From Mariprofundus sp. (GTDB taxonomy: Bacteria > Pseudomonadota > Zetaproteobacteria > Mariprofundales > Mariprofundaceae), in NCBI GenBank assembly GCA_021772775.1, contig JAJFLH010000040.1:1-64000 (forward strand): 64,000 nucleotides of DNA. Direction: 5' to 3'. The notes below the pieces were generated by a model. It saw nothing but the letters and a program-made list of their open reading frames with translations. It was not told where the DNA came from and did not search any database. Position 1 is the first letter of the stretch; each line of letters starts with the position of its first letter. Below are positions 36,548-43,611 of the stretch, piece by piece. A program made the translations under genes and the position numbers.

Positions 36548-37231
36548 TTATCGAGTGCCGACCCAGATTGTATGTTTACTTCCCACCTGACTTTTGTGAG
36601 CGCGTACGAGGTACTCTTTCACATCAAAACCGACTTTTCTCATGCGCTGCGTAAAGCTTGAATCTGGAAAACCAGACCAGACAGTCAGCACACCACCGGG
36701 TTTGAGTGCATCAAAGGCACTGTTAAGGCCGCGCACACTATAGAGGGAATCATTGTCCTCAATGGTGAAAGCATCCGGTCCATTATCAACATCCAGCATG
36801 ATGGCATCGAAACTGTTTCTATTGTTTTTCATCACTTTGCCAACATCGCCTTCTATAATATGGACACGTTCATCTTCGATAGGGCACCCAGCCAAAATAC
36901 CGAGATGTTCGTAATTCCAGCGCACAACAGCAGGCATCAATTCAGCGACTGTGACTTTTGCACAGCGGCCAGTATGTGAGAGGGCTTCGGCAAGTGTAAA
37001 TCCCATGCCGAGACCACCGACCAGTACATGCGCATTTTTACGTTTGGCGATGGGCTTACACGCCAGTTCTGCCAGAACATCTTCAGAGTTGTGCATGCGG
37101 CTGTTCATCAGGTCACCGGCCTTATCTACGCGGATAGAGAACTCCATGCCACGTTGATAAAGTCGTAGTGTTGCGCCGTGTTCTGTCGCTGTGTCGAGTA
37201 GTCTGAAAGGGATCATAAAGGCATTGTCCAT
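36548..37231 (-). CDS. Spermidine synthase-like SAM-fold protein
   Basis: The 227-residue Rossmann protein has HVLVGGLGMGFTLAEALSHT (motif I, about residues 68-87), VTVAELMPAVVRWN, VHIIEGDV, FDAIMLDVDNGPDAF and LKPGGVLTVWSG. It resembles polyamine aminopropyltransferases but lacks the usual N-terminal beta domain. Several active-site Asp residues are not obvious. It may be another methyltransferase-like enzyme; the substrate is unknown. Confidence 0.78.
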   Translation of the reverse strand: MDNAFMIPFRLLDTATEHGATLRLYQRGMEFSIRVDKAGDLMNSRMHNSEDVLAELACKPIAKRKNAHVLVGGLGMGFTLAEALSHTGRCAKVTVAELMPAVVRWNYEHLGILAGCPIEDERVHIIEGDVGKVMKNNRNSFDAIMLDVDNGPDAFTIEDNDSLYSVRGLNSAFDALKPGGVLTVWSGFPDSSFTQRMRKVGFDVKEYLVRAHKSQVGSKHTIWVGTR

Positions 37232-37339
37232 GCGTATGTGAACTACGCAAGTTTGCTGATGCTCTTATAGCTTTAGACGATGGTGAAGTTGTCGCATCTG
37301 AGCATTGTGGTTATGCTTTAAATTCGATCAGGAGGATAC

Positions 37340-37783
37340 ATGTTAGAGTCGTTAGGTCTGGAAGTGTGGCATGCGTGGTTATTGATTGCCTGCGTAATTG
37401 CAGCTGTCGAACTGCTGTTGGTAGGTTCCTATTATCTGTTGGCTGTGGCTGCCGGGGCTATGGTTGTCGGTTCGATTCATTCAATGATGGCGTTGTCGGT
37501 GGCTGCGCAGTGGTTTGTGTTTACATTAGCGACGGCAGTGGCCGCACTGTTGATGGGCCTGGTTCGTCCAAAAGATGGCAAACATGATGTTGATGATATC
37601 TCATATATGGTGGGCAAACAGGTGAAAGTTGTTGAAAAAGTGTCGCCGCGTGGCCGCGTGGTTTATAAAAGCGTGACATGGGAAGCCGAATCCGAAGACA
37701 GACTTGAAGAAGGTGTGACAGTAGTGATTATCGGAGTAAATGGCAGCACCCTGTTTGTAGCGAAACTTGAGGAGAATAGCTAA
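37340..37783 (+). CDS. NfeD-like membrane protein
   Basis: The 147-residue protein has three hydrophobic helices in the first 80 residues and a C-terminal OB-fold NfeD domain. The domain contains GKQVKVVEKVSPRGRVVYKS, WEAESEDRLEEGVTVVIIGV and STLFVAKL. GGAGG precedes the ATG. Its TAATG overlap with the SPFH gene reflects the widespread NfeD-stomatin pairing, thought to work in membrane microdomain or quality-control complexes. Confidence 0.9.
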   Translation: MLESLGLEVWHAWLLIACVIAAVELLLVGSYYLLAVAAGAMVVGSIHSMMALSVAAQWFVFTLATAVAALLMGLVRPKDGKHDVDDISYMVGKQVKVVEKVSPRGRVVYKSVTWEAESEDRLEEGVTVVIIGVNGSTLFVAKLEENS

Positions 37784-38748
37784 TGGATATGGTGATGATG
37801 GCGGTCGCATTGATGATCGTGATAGTTGTTTATAAAGGGGTTGTGGTCATTCGGAATTCTGAGCGCATGGTGATTGAGCGCTTGGGTAATTATAGCCGAA
37901 CCTTGATGCCGGGCATTAATTTTATCGTACCATTTCTGGACCAACCGCGTGAATTTATCTGGAAAGCTGCACCAAGCAGTGGAGCCTTGGGGCGCTTGCT
38001 GGGAGAAACCAGTGGTTCAGCTTATTCAAGCTTGCAGAGTATGGAGCGCATCGATATCCGTGAAACGGTATTGGACTTTCCATCGCAGACAGTGATCACA
38101 CGTGATAATGTCAGTATTCAGATCAATGCACTGCTCTATATCGAGATTACCAATCCGCATGATGCAGTCTATCGTATTGCTAATCTACCCAACTCAATTG
38201 AGAAGCTTGGGCAAACCACATTGCGTAGTCTGGTGGGTGAAATGGAATTGGATAAAACTTTGTCTTCACGTGAAGATATCAATGCGCGTTTGCAGATTAC
38301 TCTCGATCAGGCTGCTGATGATTGGGGGGCTAAGGTGAAACGTGTGGAAGTGCAGGATTTGAATGTACCGGATGAAGTACAGGCTGCGATGGAAAAACAG
38401 ATGAGGGCAGAGCGTGATAAACGTGCTTCGATTCTGGAAGCAGAAGGTTCAAGGCAATCAGATATTTTAAAAGCTGAAGGCGAGAGGCAGGCGGCGATTT
38501 TGGTTGCTGAAGGTAACCGGGAAGCGCGTATCTTGGAGGCAGATGGTGAAAGACTTGCATTGGCAAAGCTCAAAGAGGCTTTGGGTGATGAAGGTTTCAG
38601 CCAGTACCTGATTGCTATTCGTTATCTGGATACGTTGAAAATGATAGGTGCAGCCGGAGAAGGGGATAAGACCGTATTTATGCCGGTCGATGCGACGGCT
38701 ACGCTAGGTGCTATTGGTGGCATTAAAGAGCTGTTCGGTACGAAATAA
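37783..38748 (+). CDS. SPFH/stomatin-family (paraslipin, QmcA-like) protein
   Basis: The 321-residue protein has one N-terminal membrane segment (about residues 1-20) followed by an SPFH domain: VVIRNSERMVIERLGNYSRT, MERIDIRETVLDFPSQTV and LRSLVGEMELDKTLSSREDIN. A coiled-coil arm with repeated KAEGERQA-type heptads lies around 205-255, and the family end is YLIAIRYLDTLKMI. It probably forms oligomeric membrane scaffolds with NfeD. The stop is 32 bases before the distal attC of the integron. Confidence 0.92.
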   Translation: MDMVMMAVALMIVIVVYKGVVVIRNSERMVIERLGNYSRTLMPGINFIVPFLDQPREFIWKAAPSSGALGRLLGETSGSAYSSLQSMERIDIRETVLDFPSQTVITRDNVSIQINALLYIEITNPHDAVYRIANLPNSIEKLGQTTLRSLVGEMELDKTLSSREDINARLQITLDQAADDWGAKVKRVEVQDLNVPDEVQAAMEKQMRAERDKRASILEAEGSRQSDILKAEGERQAAILVAEGNREARILEADGERLALAKLKEALGDEGFSQYLIAIRYLDTLKMIGAAGEGDKTVFMPVDATATLGAIGGIKELFGTK

Positions 38749-38780
38749 ACTGGTTCTTTAATCCGTTCCTAAACATGAAT

Positions 38781-38868
38781 AGCTAACGCGGTAAACCACC
38801 GGAGGCAAAAAGCAGAACGACGGCGAAGTAGTGCTTATTATCGTCTGAGTACATTTACCTTGTTAGCC
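38781..38868 (-). repeat. attC site 6 (distal end of array)
   Basis: The site begins AGCTAAC (38781-38787), which on the minus strand is the R' box GTTAGCT. It ends GTTAGCC (38862-38868). The inner arms GCGGTAAA and ATTTACC pair. The core GCAAAAAGCAGAACGACG matches the sites at 39699 and 47675. Length is 88 bp. Confidence 0.82.
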
Positions 38869-39213
38869 TTACTGCGGTACACACTTACCATAAGAGTCAC
38901 GATCCATATCTATTATTTCTACAGTGATGACTGAAGCAGGAATCTGCAATGCAGGTAAGCCTGATAAGATCACTTTTCCAAGACGCTTTTTGTTATCAGC
39001 ATCCCGCCCCGATTTAATCCGAGCCTGAATATGGATATAAGGACTACTTCCACCTGCATTGGTAAAAGCTCGGAACGGATAGGCGCGCGTTTTAATTTGA
39101 TCAGCTTTAAACAGACCGCTATCTGAAATGGATTGATGTATTGTCCTCAAGAGAAGGTCAACTTCGGCTTCATCAGCCATTTTTTCCTGATATTCAACAA
39201 TAATATGTGGCAC
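38869..39213 (-). CDS. CHMI-like tautomerase in an integron cassette
   Basis: The 114-residue protein begins PHIIVEYQEKMADEAEVDLL and continues VRAYP-like TRAYPFRAFT and HIQARIKSGRDADNKKRLG. It resembles 5-carboxymethyl-2-hydroxymuconate delta-isomerase, a tautomerase fold whose N-terminal Pro is catalytic. It starts with GTG, with AGGAG seven bases upstream, twelve bases from the stop of the lipoprotein gene. The two genes therefore form a two-gene cassette. attC site 6 abuts its stop. The natural substrate is unknown; no aromatic pathway genes are nearby. Confidence 0.8.
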   Translation of the reverse strand: MPHIIVEYQEKMADEAEVDLLLRTIHQSISDSGLFKADQIKTRAYPFRAFTNAGGSSPYIHIQARIKSGRDADNKKRLGKVILSGLPALQIPASVITVEIIDMDRDSYGKCVPQ

Positions 39214-39224
39214 TGATATCTCCT

Positions 39225-39680
39225 TTATTCATTGTCCATTGCTTTAAATTCAGTTCGAATCTGTTCAATTCGTTTTCGGTTTACACCAAGATCTGAATGG
39301 CCAATTCTGGACGCTGATCGAACATGTATGATCCCTTGCTCTGATCCTGTGTCTGGAAAATAAAATTCTACATCATCAACAAAACGGAACACGCTGGAAG
39401 TAAACTCAGCTCTTAAATAATTATCCTCAACTATTTTGATCTTTGATGACTTAAGCTCTTTGAGGATATTCAAAATATGTTTTTTTGCCTCTAATGGCGT
39501 GCCTGTGATATGGATAGGTTCGATAAAGTGCTCTTTATCTATTGCCTGACTGTGAACACAATTTGGTGTTGTTGGACACTCCATCAGTTGACCATTTTCA
39601 ATTCCCAATTTAGGCATCGTTCCTGCACATCCTGTTAAAAGTATTAAACTTGTTAGAATAATCTGAATTTGTCTATTCAT
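39225..39680 (-). CDS. DUF1499-family lipoprotein in an integron cassette
   Basis: The 151-residue protein has a lipoprotein signal (LTSLILLTGC, lipobox LTGC). It then has the DUF1499 pattern ECPTTPNCVHSQA, VDDVEFYFPD and IIHVRSASRIGHSDLGVNR. AGGGA lies upstream of the ATG, which starts 18 bases from the attC R' box, so the cassette carries its own ribosome site. The function is unknown. Confidence 0.85.
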   Translation of the reverse strand: MNRQIQIILTSLILLTGCAGTMPKLGIENGQLMECPTTPNCVHSQAIDKEHFIEPIHITGTPLEAKKHILNILKELKSSKIKIVEDNYLRAEFTSSVFRFVDDVEFYFPDTGSEQGIIHVRSASRIGHSDLGVNRKRIEQIRTEFKAMDNE

Positions 39681-39698
39681 TGTTTATATTCCCTGAGG

Positions 39699-39785
39699 TT
39701 ATAACGTTGCAAATCATCGGTGGAAAAAAGCAGAGTGACAAATGAATTTTTCTTTTTCCGTCCGAGTGTATTTGCCTTATTATAC
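39699..39785 (-). repeat. attC site 5
   Basis: R' side TTATAAC at 39699-39705 and R'' side ATTATAC at 39779-39785 bracket an imperfect palindrome. The arms TTGCAAAT and ATTTGCC pair. The core GGAAAAAAGCAGAGTGAC and the TCCGAGTGTATTTGCCTT stretch are nearly identical to site 1. Length is 87 bp. Confidence 0.87.
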
Positions 39786-39786
39786 A

Positions 39787-40683
39787 TTATTCACTAAGAA
39801 CTTTTCTTAAATAGCGAATACGCTTATCGACAGGCATATACGGCCCATGGTAATTAAAAAACTTTGTAACCGGCCCACTGTCTATTAGGTCGCTACTTTT
39901 GAGTGCTGTTTCAGCTCCTGCGGGATCATATCCAGCGCGAACCATCAAGCGGACTCCAAGTGCATCCGCATCTTTTTCCATGATATTGCGCATTTTGTAG
40001 TTAGCCAGTTCTTTGCCCCTTTCAGGTAAGGTATGTCCCAAAAGGATATGTGCCAATTCATGAGAAATAAAGAATGCGAGTTCGTCATCACGTTTAAGCA
40101 GTTTTGCTGCTCCAAAATCCACAATGATTTCGCTGTTGCGGGCCATTGCCTTGTGTTCATTTGTATCACTCAAGATAAAACTATAATCGCATGCCATATC
40201 TGCAGTGAGGTCCAATGTTAGTTTCTTTTGGTCTCGTAGTATGCCAAGTCGCAGATGTGATGATTGCTGCGCCTCACCTAAGAGCTTTGTAAATTCATCT
40301 GGTGACTTAGTATCAGACCAGCGATTGTCGTTTGCAGAAATAATGACATCGCCCACACGCAGGCCCGCTTTATCCGCAGCACGCTTGGGATCTACATAAG
40401 TAACTATAGGCTGTTTTTTTAGATGAAAAGCCTTGATTACAAGTTTTTTTTGCTCTTCGTTACCTTGCTCTTTCAGAGACATAGGTATGAAGCCATAATA
40501 TGTTTTGAGTTTTGAGCAAATTGGGCTGTTTGCCACAAGAATATTGTGTGTGATTGCTGAAACTCTGTTGAGCTGTGTATATAAGCTGCGTAATCCTTCA
40601 ACTGTCTGAGGAGGAGTATACGTTTTGCTCGATGCACAGCCTGCAATGAACATAATGGCAATAAGGGTCACTGTTTTTAGCAA
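39787..40683 (-). CDS. M48-family lipoprotein metalloprotease with PDZ domain
   Basis: The roughly 298-residue protein has a lipoprotein signal (VTLIAIMFIAGC). A PDZ-like domain (about residues 85-150, YVDPKRAADKAGLRVGDVII) follows, then an M48 peptidase domain with the zinc motif HELAH (FFISHELAHILLGH) and a downstream Glu/Asp region EKDADALGVRLMVRAGYDP. TTG 40683 has AAGGA seven bases upstream and gives a clean lipoprotein signal. The longer frame to 40719 starts inside the attC site. It is probably a BepA/LoiP-like envelope quality-control protease carried as a cassette. Confidence 0.85.
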   Translation of the reverse strand: MLKTVTLIAIMFIAGCASSKTYTPPQTVEGLRSLYTQLNRVSAITHNILVANSPICSKLKTYYGFIPMSLKEQGNEEQKKLVIKAFHLKKQPIVTYVDPKRAADKAGLRVGDVIISANDNRWSDTKSPDEFTKLLGEAQQSSHLRLGILRDQKKLTLDLTADMACDYSFILSDTNEHKAMARNSEIIVDFGAAKLLKRDDELAFFISHELAHILLGHTLPERGKELANYKMRNIMEKDADALGVRLMVRAGYDPAGAETALKSSDLIDSGPVTKFFNYHGPYMPVDKRIRYLRKVLSE

Positions 40684-40707
40684 TATGTTTTCCTTAACTC
40701 GTATTGT

Positions 40708-40767
40708 GTATAACGCCAAACATCAGGGGCAAAGCGAAGCGATATCTCTTGAATGTGTTGCTTATGT
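40708..40767 (-). repeat. attC site 4 (short, degenerate)
   Basis: GTATAACGCCAAACATCAGG at 40708-40727 is a clean minus-strand L'-R' half (GGCGTTATAC). The other half, TTGAATGTGTTGCTTATG at 40750-40767, pairs only partly. About 60 bp long. I call it attC-like because it sits exactly at the 5' boundary of the M48 cassette. Confidence 0.6.
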
Positions 40768-40957
40768 GGAAGACCTTTACCTTGTAGTTTTTAACGAAGT
40801 CTGAGATTTCAAGCTTTGAATCGTGCATGTTATCTCCAGACCTAGCTCAACAGCGTGAGAGATTACTACTGCGAAATAGCCTGTCATCATCAATATTGAT
40901 GATAAAACGTATTTGTTTTGGATATGTTTATTTTTCTTTGAGATAGCGCTGGTGAAT

Positions 40958-41905
40958 TCAGCTTACCCCTTGCTTATATGAGAACTTTACAGGAGTAGAT
41001 AATTTCAAGACTATTTTTCTGGACTCTTCATCAATCAATGTATCACTGACGTAATTCTCAAGAATCCTATTGATCTCTTTCAGATGAGGTATTAAAAGAT
41101 CTTTCTCTTTTGCTTTCATATTATAGTGGTTTATCGATCTTAGTAATTCTATCGAAGCACTGTTTAAACTACTGTTTTCTCTTGGGGTCGGATTATCGTG
41201 GGGCGTTGCTAGCCCTAGTCTCTTCATGACTGCTTGAACCACATCACCTTCGTACTTAAATACAAAAATGCTGTTTTTACCAAACAGTGTTTGGCATTCA
41301 CTGACAAACCCTTGATAGTTTAAATGTTGAGAAAACCACTCAATATTTAACATTTCAGCAAAGGAGAGGTCTTTACCATAACAGGGGTTATTTTCAATTT
41401 GTGGGTTGCGAATACATTGTTTGTAATAGCTTTCAATAAATCCGAGTGGTTCACGAAACCATACCCAGACTTCAATATCGAAGAGTTTACTCAACTCAGA
41501 TAAAATACCTTTTGATTCGTCAGGAAAATCCCACCAATGATTATAAATACCTTCAGATGAGAGGATAATGGTGTGGGTATCTTCTTTAACTTGCGCGATG
41601 ATATTCTTAAAGTTTTGCAGGAAACTTTCCACGTTTGTTGTGACTAAATTCTTCTCAAACCATTGGTGTTTTGGTGCGTTAGGATTTTGTATATTTTCAA
41701 GATTATGCGGGTAAAGAATCCCTTTTCCTCTGAGCTTGCGTTGTTTTTTATGCAGGTAGGTTTGTAAGCTTGTTGTGCCAGTTTTTGGTGTGCCAGCATG
41801 GATGATTAGCTTTATTTTTTGTACGGTTCGTTGCTCTAGTGATTGCTCAAGTGATTTTAATAGCTCAGCCAATGGGTTAGCAAATTGAACATTTGATTTT
41901 TCCAT
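40958..41905 (-). CDS. Sulfotransferase-family protein
   Basis: The 315-residue protein has the 5'-phosphosulfate loop IIHAGTPKTGTTSLQTYLHK (about residues 34-53) and the 3'-phosphate-binding stretch VWVWFREPLGFIESYYKQ (about 151-168). SPEGIYNHWW-like SSEGIYNHWW is also present. These place it in the PAPS-dependent sulfotransferase superfamily. The acceptor is unknown; bacterial members often modify surface glycans. It lies in the array block that lacks clear internal attC sites. attC 4 lies 190 bases beyond its stop, so it may be the gene of that cassette. The 190-base 3' region holds nothing recognisable. Confidence 0.75.
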   Translation of the reverse strand: MEKSNVQFANPLAELLKSLEQSLEQRTVQKIKLIIHAGTPKTGTTSLQTYLHKKQRKLRGKGILYPHNLENIQNPNAPKHQWFEKNLVTTNVESFLQNFKNIIAQVKEDTHTIILSSEGIYNHWWDFPDESKGILSELSKLFDIEVWVWFREPLGFIESYYKQCIRNPQIENNPCYGKDLSFAEMLNIEWFSQHLNYQGFVSECQTLFGKNSIFVFKYEGDVVQAVMKRLGLATPHDNPTPRENSSLNSASIELLRSINHYNMKAKEKDLLIPHLKEINRILENYVSDTLIDEESRKIVLKLSTPVKFSYKQGVS

Positions 41906-42080
41906 GTCGGTATATAAAAACCTCTAAAGTAGGGGGCAAAGAATGGTTACTCTGATCTGAGATTAATGACTAATCCAGACTAAATTGCTCTGACCCGAAA
42001 GGGGTAGTTTTTGTTTGCCTTGTAAGAGGGATTATTTTTGTCATGGGCAAACTCTCTTTTCTATTCTCAACTGAGACTTG

Positions 42081-42156
42081 AATGATCGTTCATGAATGAG
42101 TGTTGGTATATTAACAATGAGTCGTATTGCATAAAAAATATGGACAATCGTTCATA
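42081..42156 (+). promoter_or_regulatory. Repeated ATCGTTCAT motifs upstream of the HTH gene
   Basis: GATCGTTCATGA near 42082 and CAATCGTTCATAT near 42146 are direct copies of a nine-base motif, 65 bases apart. The second lies just before the ribosome site (AGGTGG) of the XRE-like gene. They are candidate operators for autoregulation. The rest of 41906-42164 has an inverted repeat GTTTGCC/GGGCAAAC and no gene. Confidence 0.45.
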
Positions 42157-42164
42157 TTAGGTGG

Positions 42165-42386
42165 ATGGATATGACAAGAACATTAGAAATGAATGATGAG
42201 AACTGGATCAATAATCCATTTGTTCTAGGGCAGCATGTGCGGGCTAAACGGAAGGCTCAAGATTTGACGGAGAAGTCTGGTGTTACCAGTCGTCATATCA
42301 GTGACATAGAAAATGGACTAAAGAATGTTGGTGCTTATACGCTATTTAAAGTGCTGAACAGTCTTGATGTTGCGCTATATATATAG
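42165..42386 (+). CDS. Small XRE/HipB-like helix-turn-helix protein with shortened HTH
   Basis: The 73-residue protein reads GQHVRAKRKAQDLTEKSGVT, then SRHISDIENGLKNVGAYTLF. This matches the XRE/HipB-type DNA-binding fold, but between LT and EKSGV about five residues normally present (of the QxxLA kind) are missing. That would remove much of helix 2, so it may be a damaged antitoxin-like repressor. It is transcribed opposite to the cassette genes. No HipA or other toxin gene is next to it. Confidence 0.65.
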   Translation: MDMTRTLEMNDENWINNPFVLGQHVRAKRKAQDLTEKSGVTSRHISDIENGLKNVGAYTLFKVLNSLDVALYI

Positions 42387-42412
42387 GGTCATATATATAG
42401 TATCTGACCCCT
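42387..42412. terminator. Possible bidirectional terminator hairpin
   Basis: GGGTCA and TGACCC pair around an AT-rich loop immediately after the HTH stop, between two convergent genes. The downstream run is CTGTTGCCTTT. The T tract is poor, so confidence is low. Confidence 0.4.
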
Positions 42413-42431
42413 GTTGCCTTTAGGCATATAA

Positions 42432-43496
42432 TCAGGTTGACTCCTCATCTTTGGACAGAGTAACCCCCATTGCCTGCGCTCGCTTTTTCCACATGCGTCG
42501 AGCATATTGTTGCATGTCGGCTGTCTTGTCGCTTTCATCCATTATCTCTAAGCCAAGCAGAGTTTCCAGAATATCTTCCATGGTGATAATACCCTCCATG
42601 CCTCCATATTCGTCGATGATTACCATGATGTGCGCACGCTGGTTCAGCACTTCGTCAAATGCGTCAGATAATGAGGTTTTGTCTGATAATGTATACAGAT
42701 CGCGTCGATAGGTTTTCAGGGTTTTGTCCGTATTGTCGCGCGCCTGCGCCAGCAATAGATCATCCTTGAGAACAAAGCCGGTGAATTGTTCGTCGTTTTC
42801 CACATAAACCGGAATTCGTGAGAAACGTGAGTCATAGTGTTTCTCGAAATACTTATATACCGTCAGCGATTCGGGTAATGAAAATACTACCGGACGCGGT
42901 GTCATCACGTCGGTGACTACTGTTTCGTGCAGCAGAAACATGTTTTTCAGGATGCGTGATTCTCGCTCCTCTAGCTGCCCTTCCTTCTCGCCGAGGTCAG
43001 CCATGGCGGCAAACTCCTTGCGGCTGAAGCCTTCAATCTTCATGTCTCGTGAGAATCCACGCACCAGTAACTCAGACAGCATTACAAACGGGTATAGTAC
43101 ACGTATCAGGAATTTTAGCCCGTGTGCGGTCACGCCTGCCAGCGCACGCCAGTAAGTTGCCCCCAATGTTTTAGGAATAATCTCTGAAAATACTAGGATC
43201 ATCAACGTCAGTAGTGCAGATACCAACCCGACCCAGGCGTGCCCAAATACCACGGTCGCCTGTGCACCGGCACCAACGGCACCCACAGTGTGAGCTATGG
43301 TATTAAGCGTCAGAATCGCAGCCAGCGGTTTGTTGATATCACTTCTTAGCTCACGCAATAGTGAGCCCGAACTTTTCCCCTCCAGTTCTAGTGCGCTGAT
43401 ATGAGCCGTAGTTACACTTAGCAGCACTGCTTCTGCAATAGAGCACAAAAAGGAAAAGAGCAAGGCGATAGTCACATATGCAATGAGTAAGGTCAT
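42432..43496 (-). CDS. CNNM/CorC-type membrane protein with CBS pair
   Basis: The 354-residue protein has an N-terminal CNNM (DUF21) domain of about 180 residues with several membrane helices (FLCSIAEAVLLSVT, LVFSEIIPKTLGATYW). A pair of CBS domains follows (MTPRPVVFSLPESLTVYKYF, VIIDEYGGMEGIITMEDILE). The usual C-terminal CorC/HlyC transporter-associated domain is lacking. The family is linked to Mg2+ export or resistance. It starts about 55 bases after the mutated attC 3. It is either a cassette passenger or ordinary chromosome caught between array parts. Confidence 0.85.
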   Translation of the reverse strand: MTLLIAYVTIALLFSFLCSIAEAVLLSVTTAHISALELEGKSSGSLLRELRSDINKPLAAILTLNTIAHTVGAVGAGAQATVVFGHAWVGLVSALLTLMILVFSEIIPKTLGATYWRALAGVTAHGLKFLIRVLYPFVMLSELLVRGFSRDMKIEGFSRKEFAAMADLGEKEGQLEERESRILKNMFLLHETVVTDVMTPRPVVFSLPESLTVYKYFEKHYDSRFSRIPVYVENDEQFTGFVLKDDLLLAQARDNTDKTLKTYRRDLYTLSDKTSLSDAFDEVLNQRAHIMVIIDEYGGMEGIITMEDILETLLGLEIMDESDKTADMQQYARRMWKKRAQAMGVTLSKDEEST

Positions 43497-43548
43497 GTTG
43501 GCATAATAATTAGCATAAAAGGAAATGACTCATTCAATAGTGCTGGTT

Positions 43549-43606
43549 GCCTATCGCTCCCATCAACCGCCGCAGAATGCGGTCGCTTGGATGGGCTTGT
43601 TATAAG
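43549..43606 (-). repeat. attC site 3 with mutated R' box
   Basis: Minus-strand R'' is TTATAAC. The arms GCCCATCC and TTGATGGG pair, as do GACCGC and GCGGCGG around ATTCT. The R' box reads GATAGGC where GTTAGGC is expected. Length is 58 bp. It follows the stop of the OLD-like gene closely, as a cassette attC should. Confidence 0.72.
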
Positions 43607-43611
43607 CCGGT

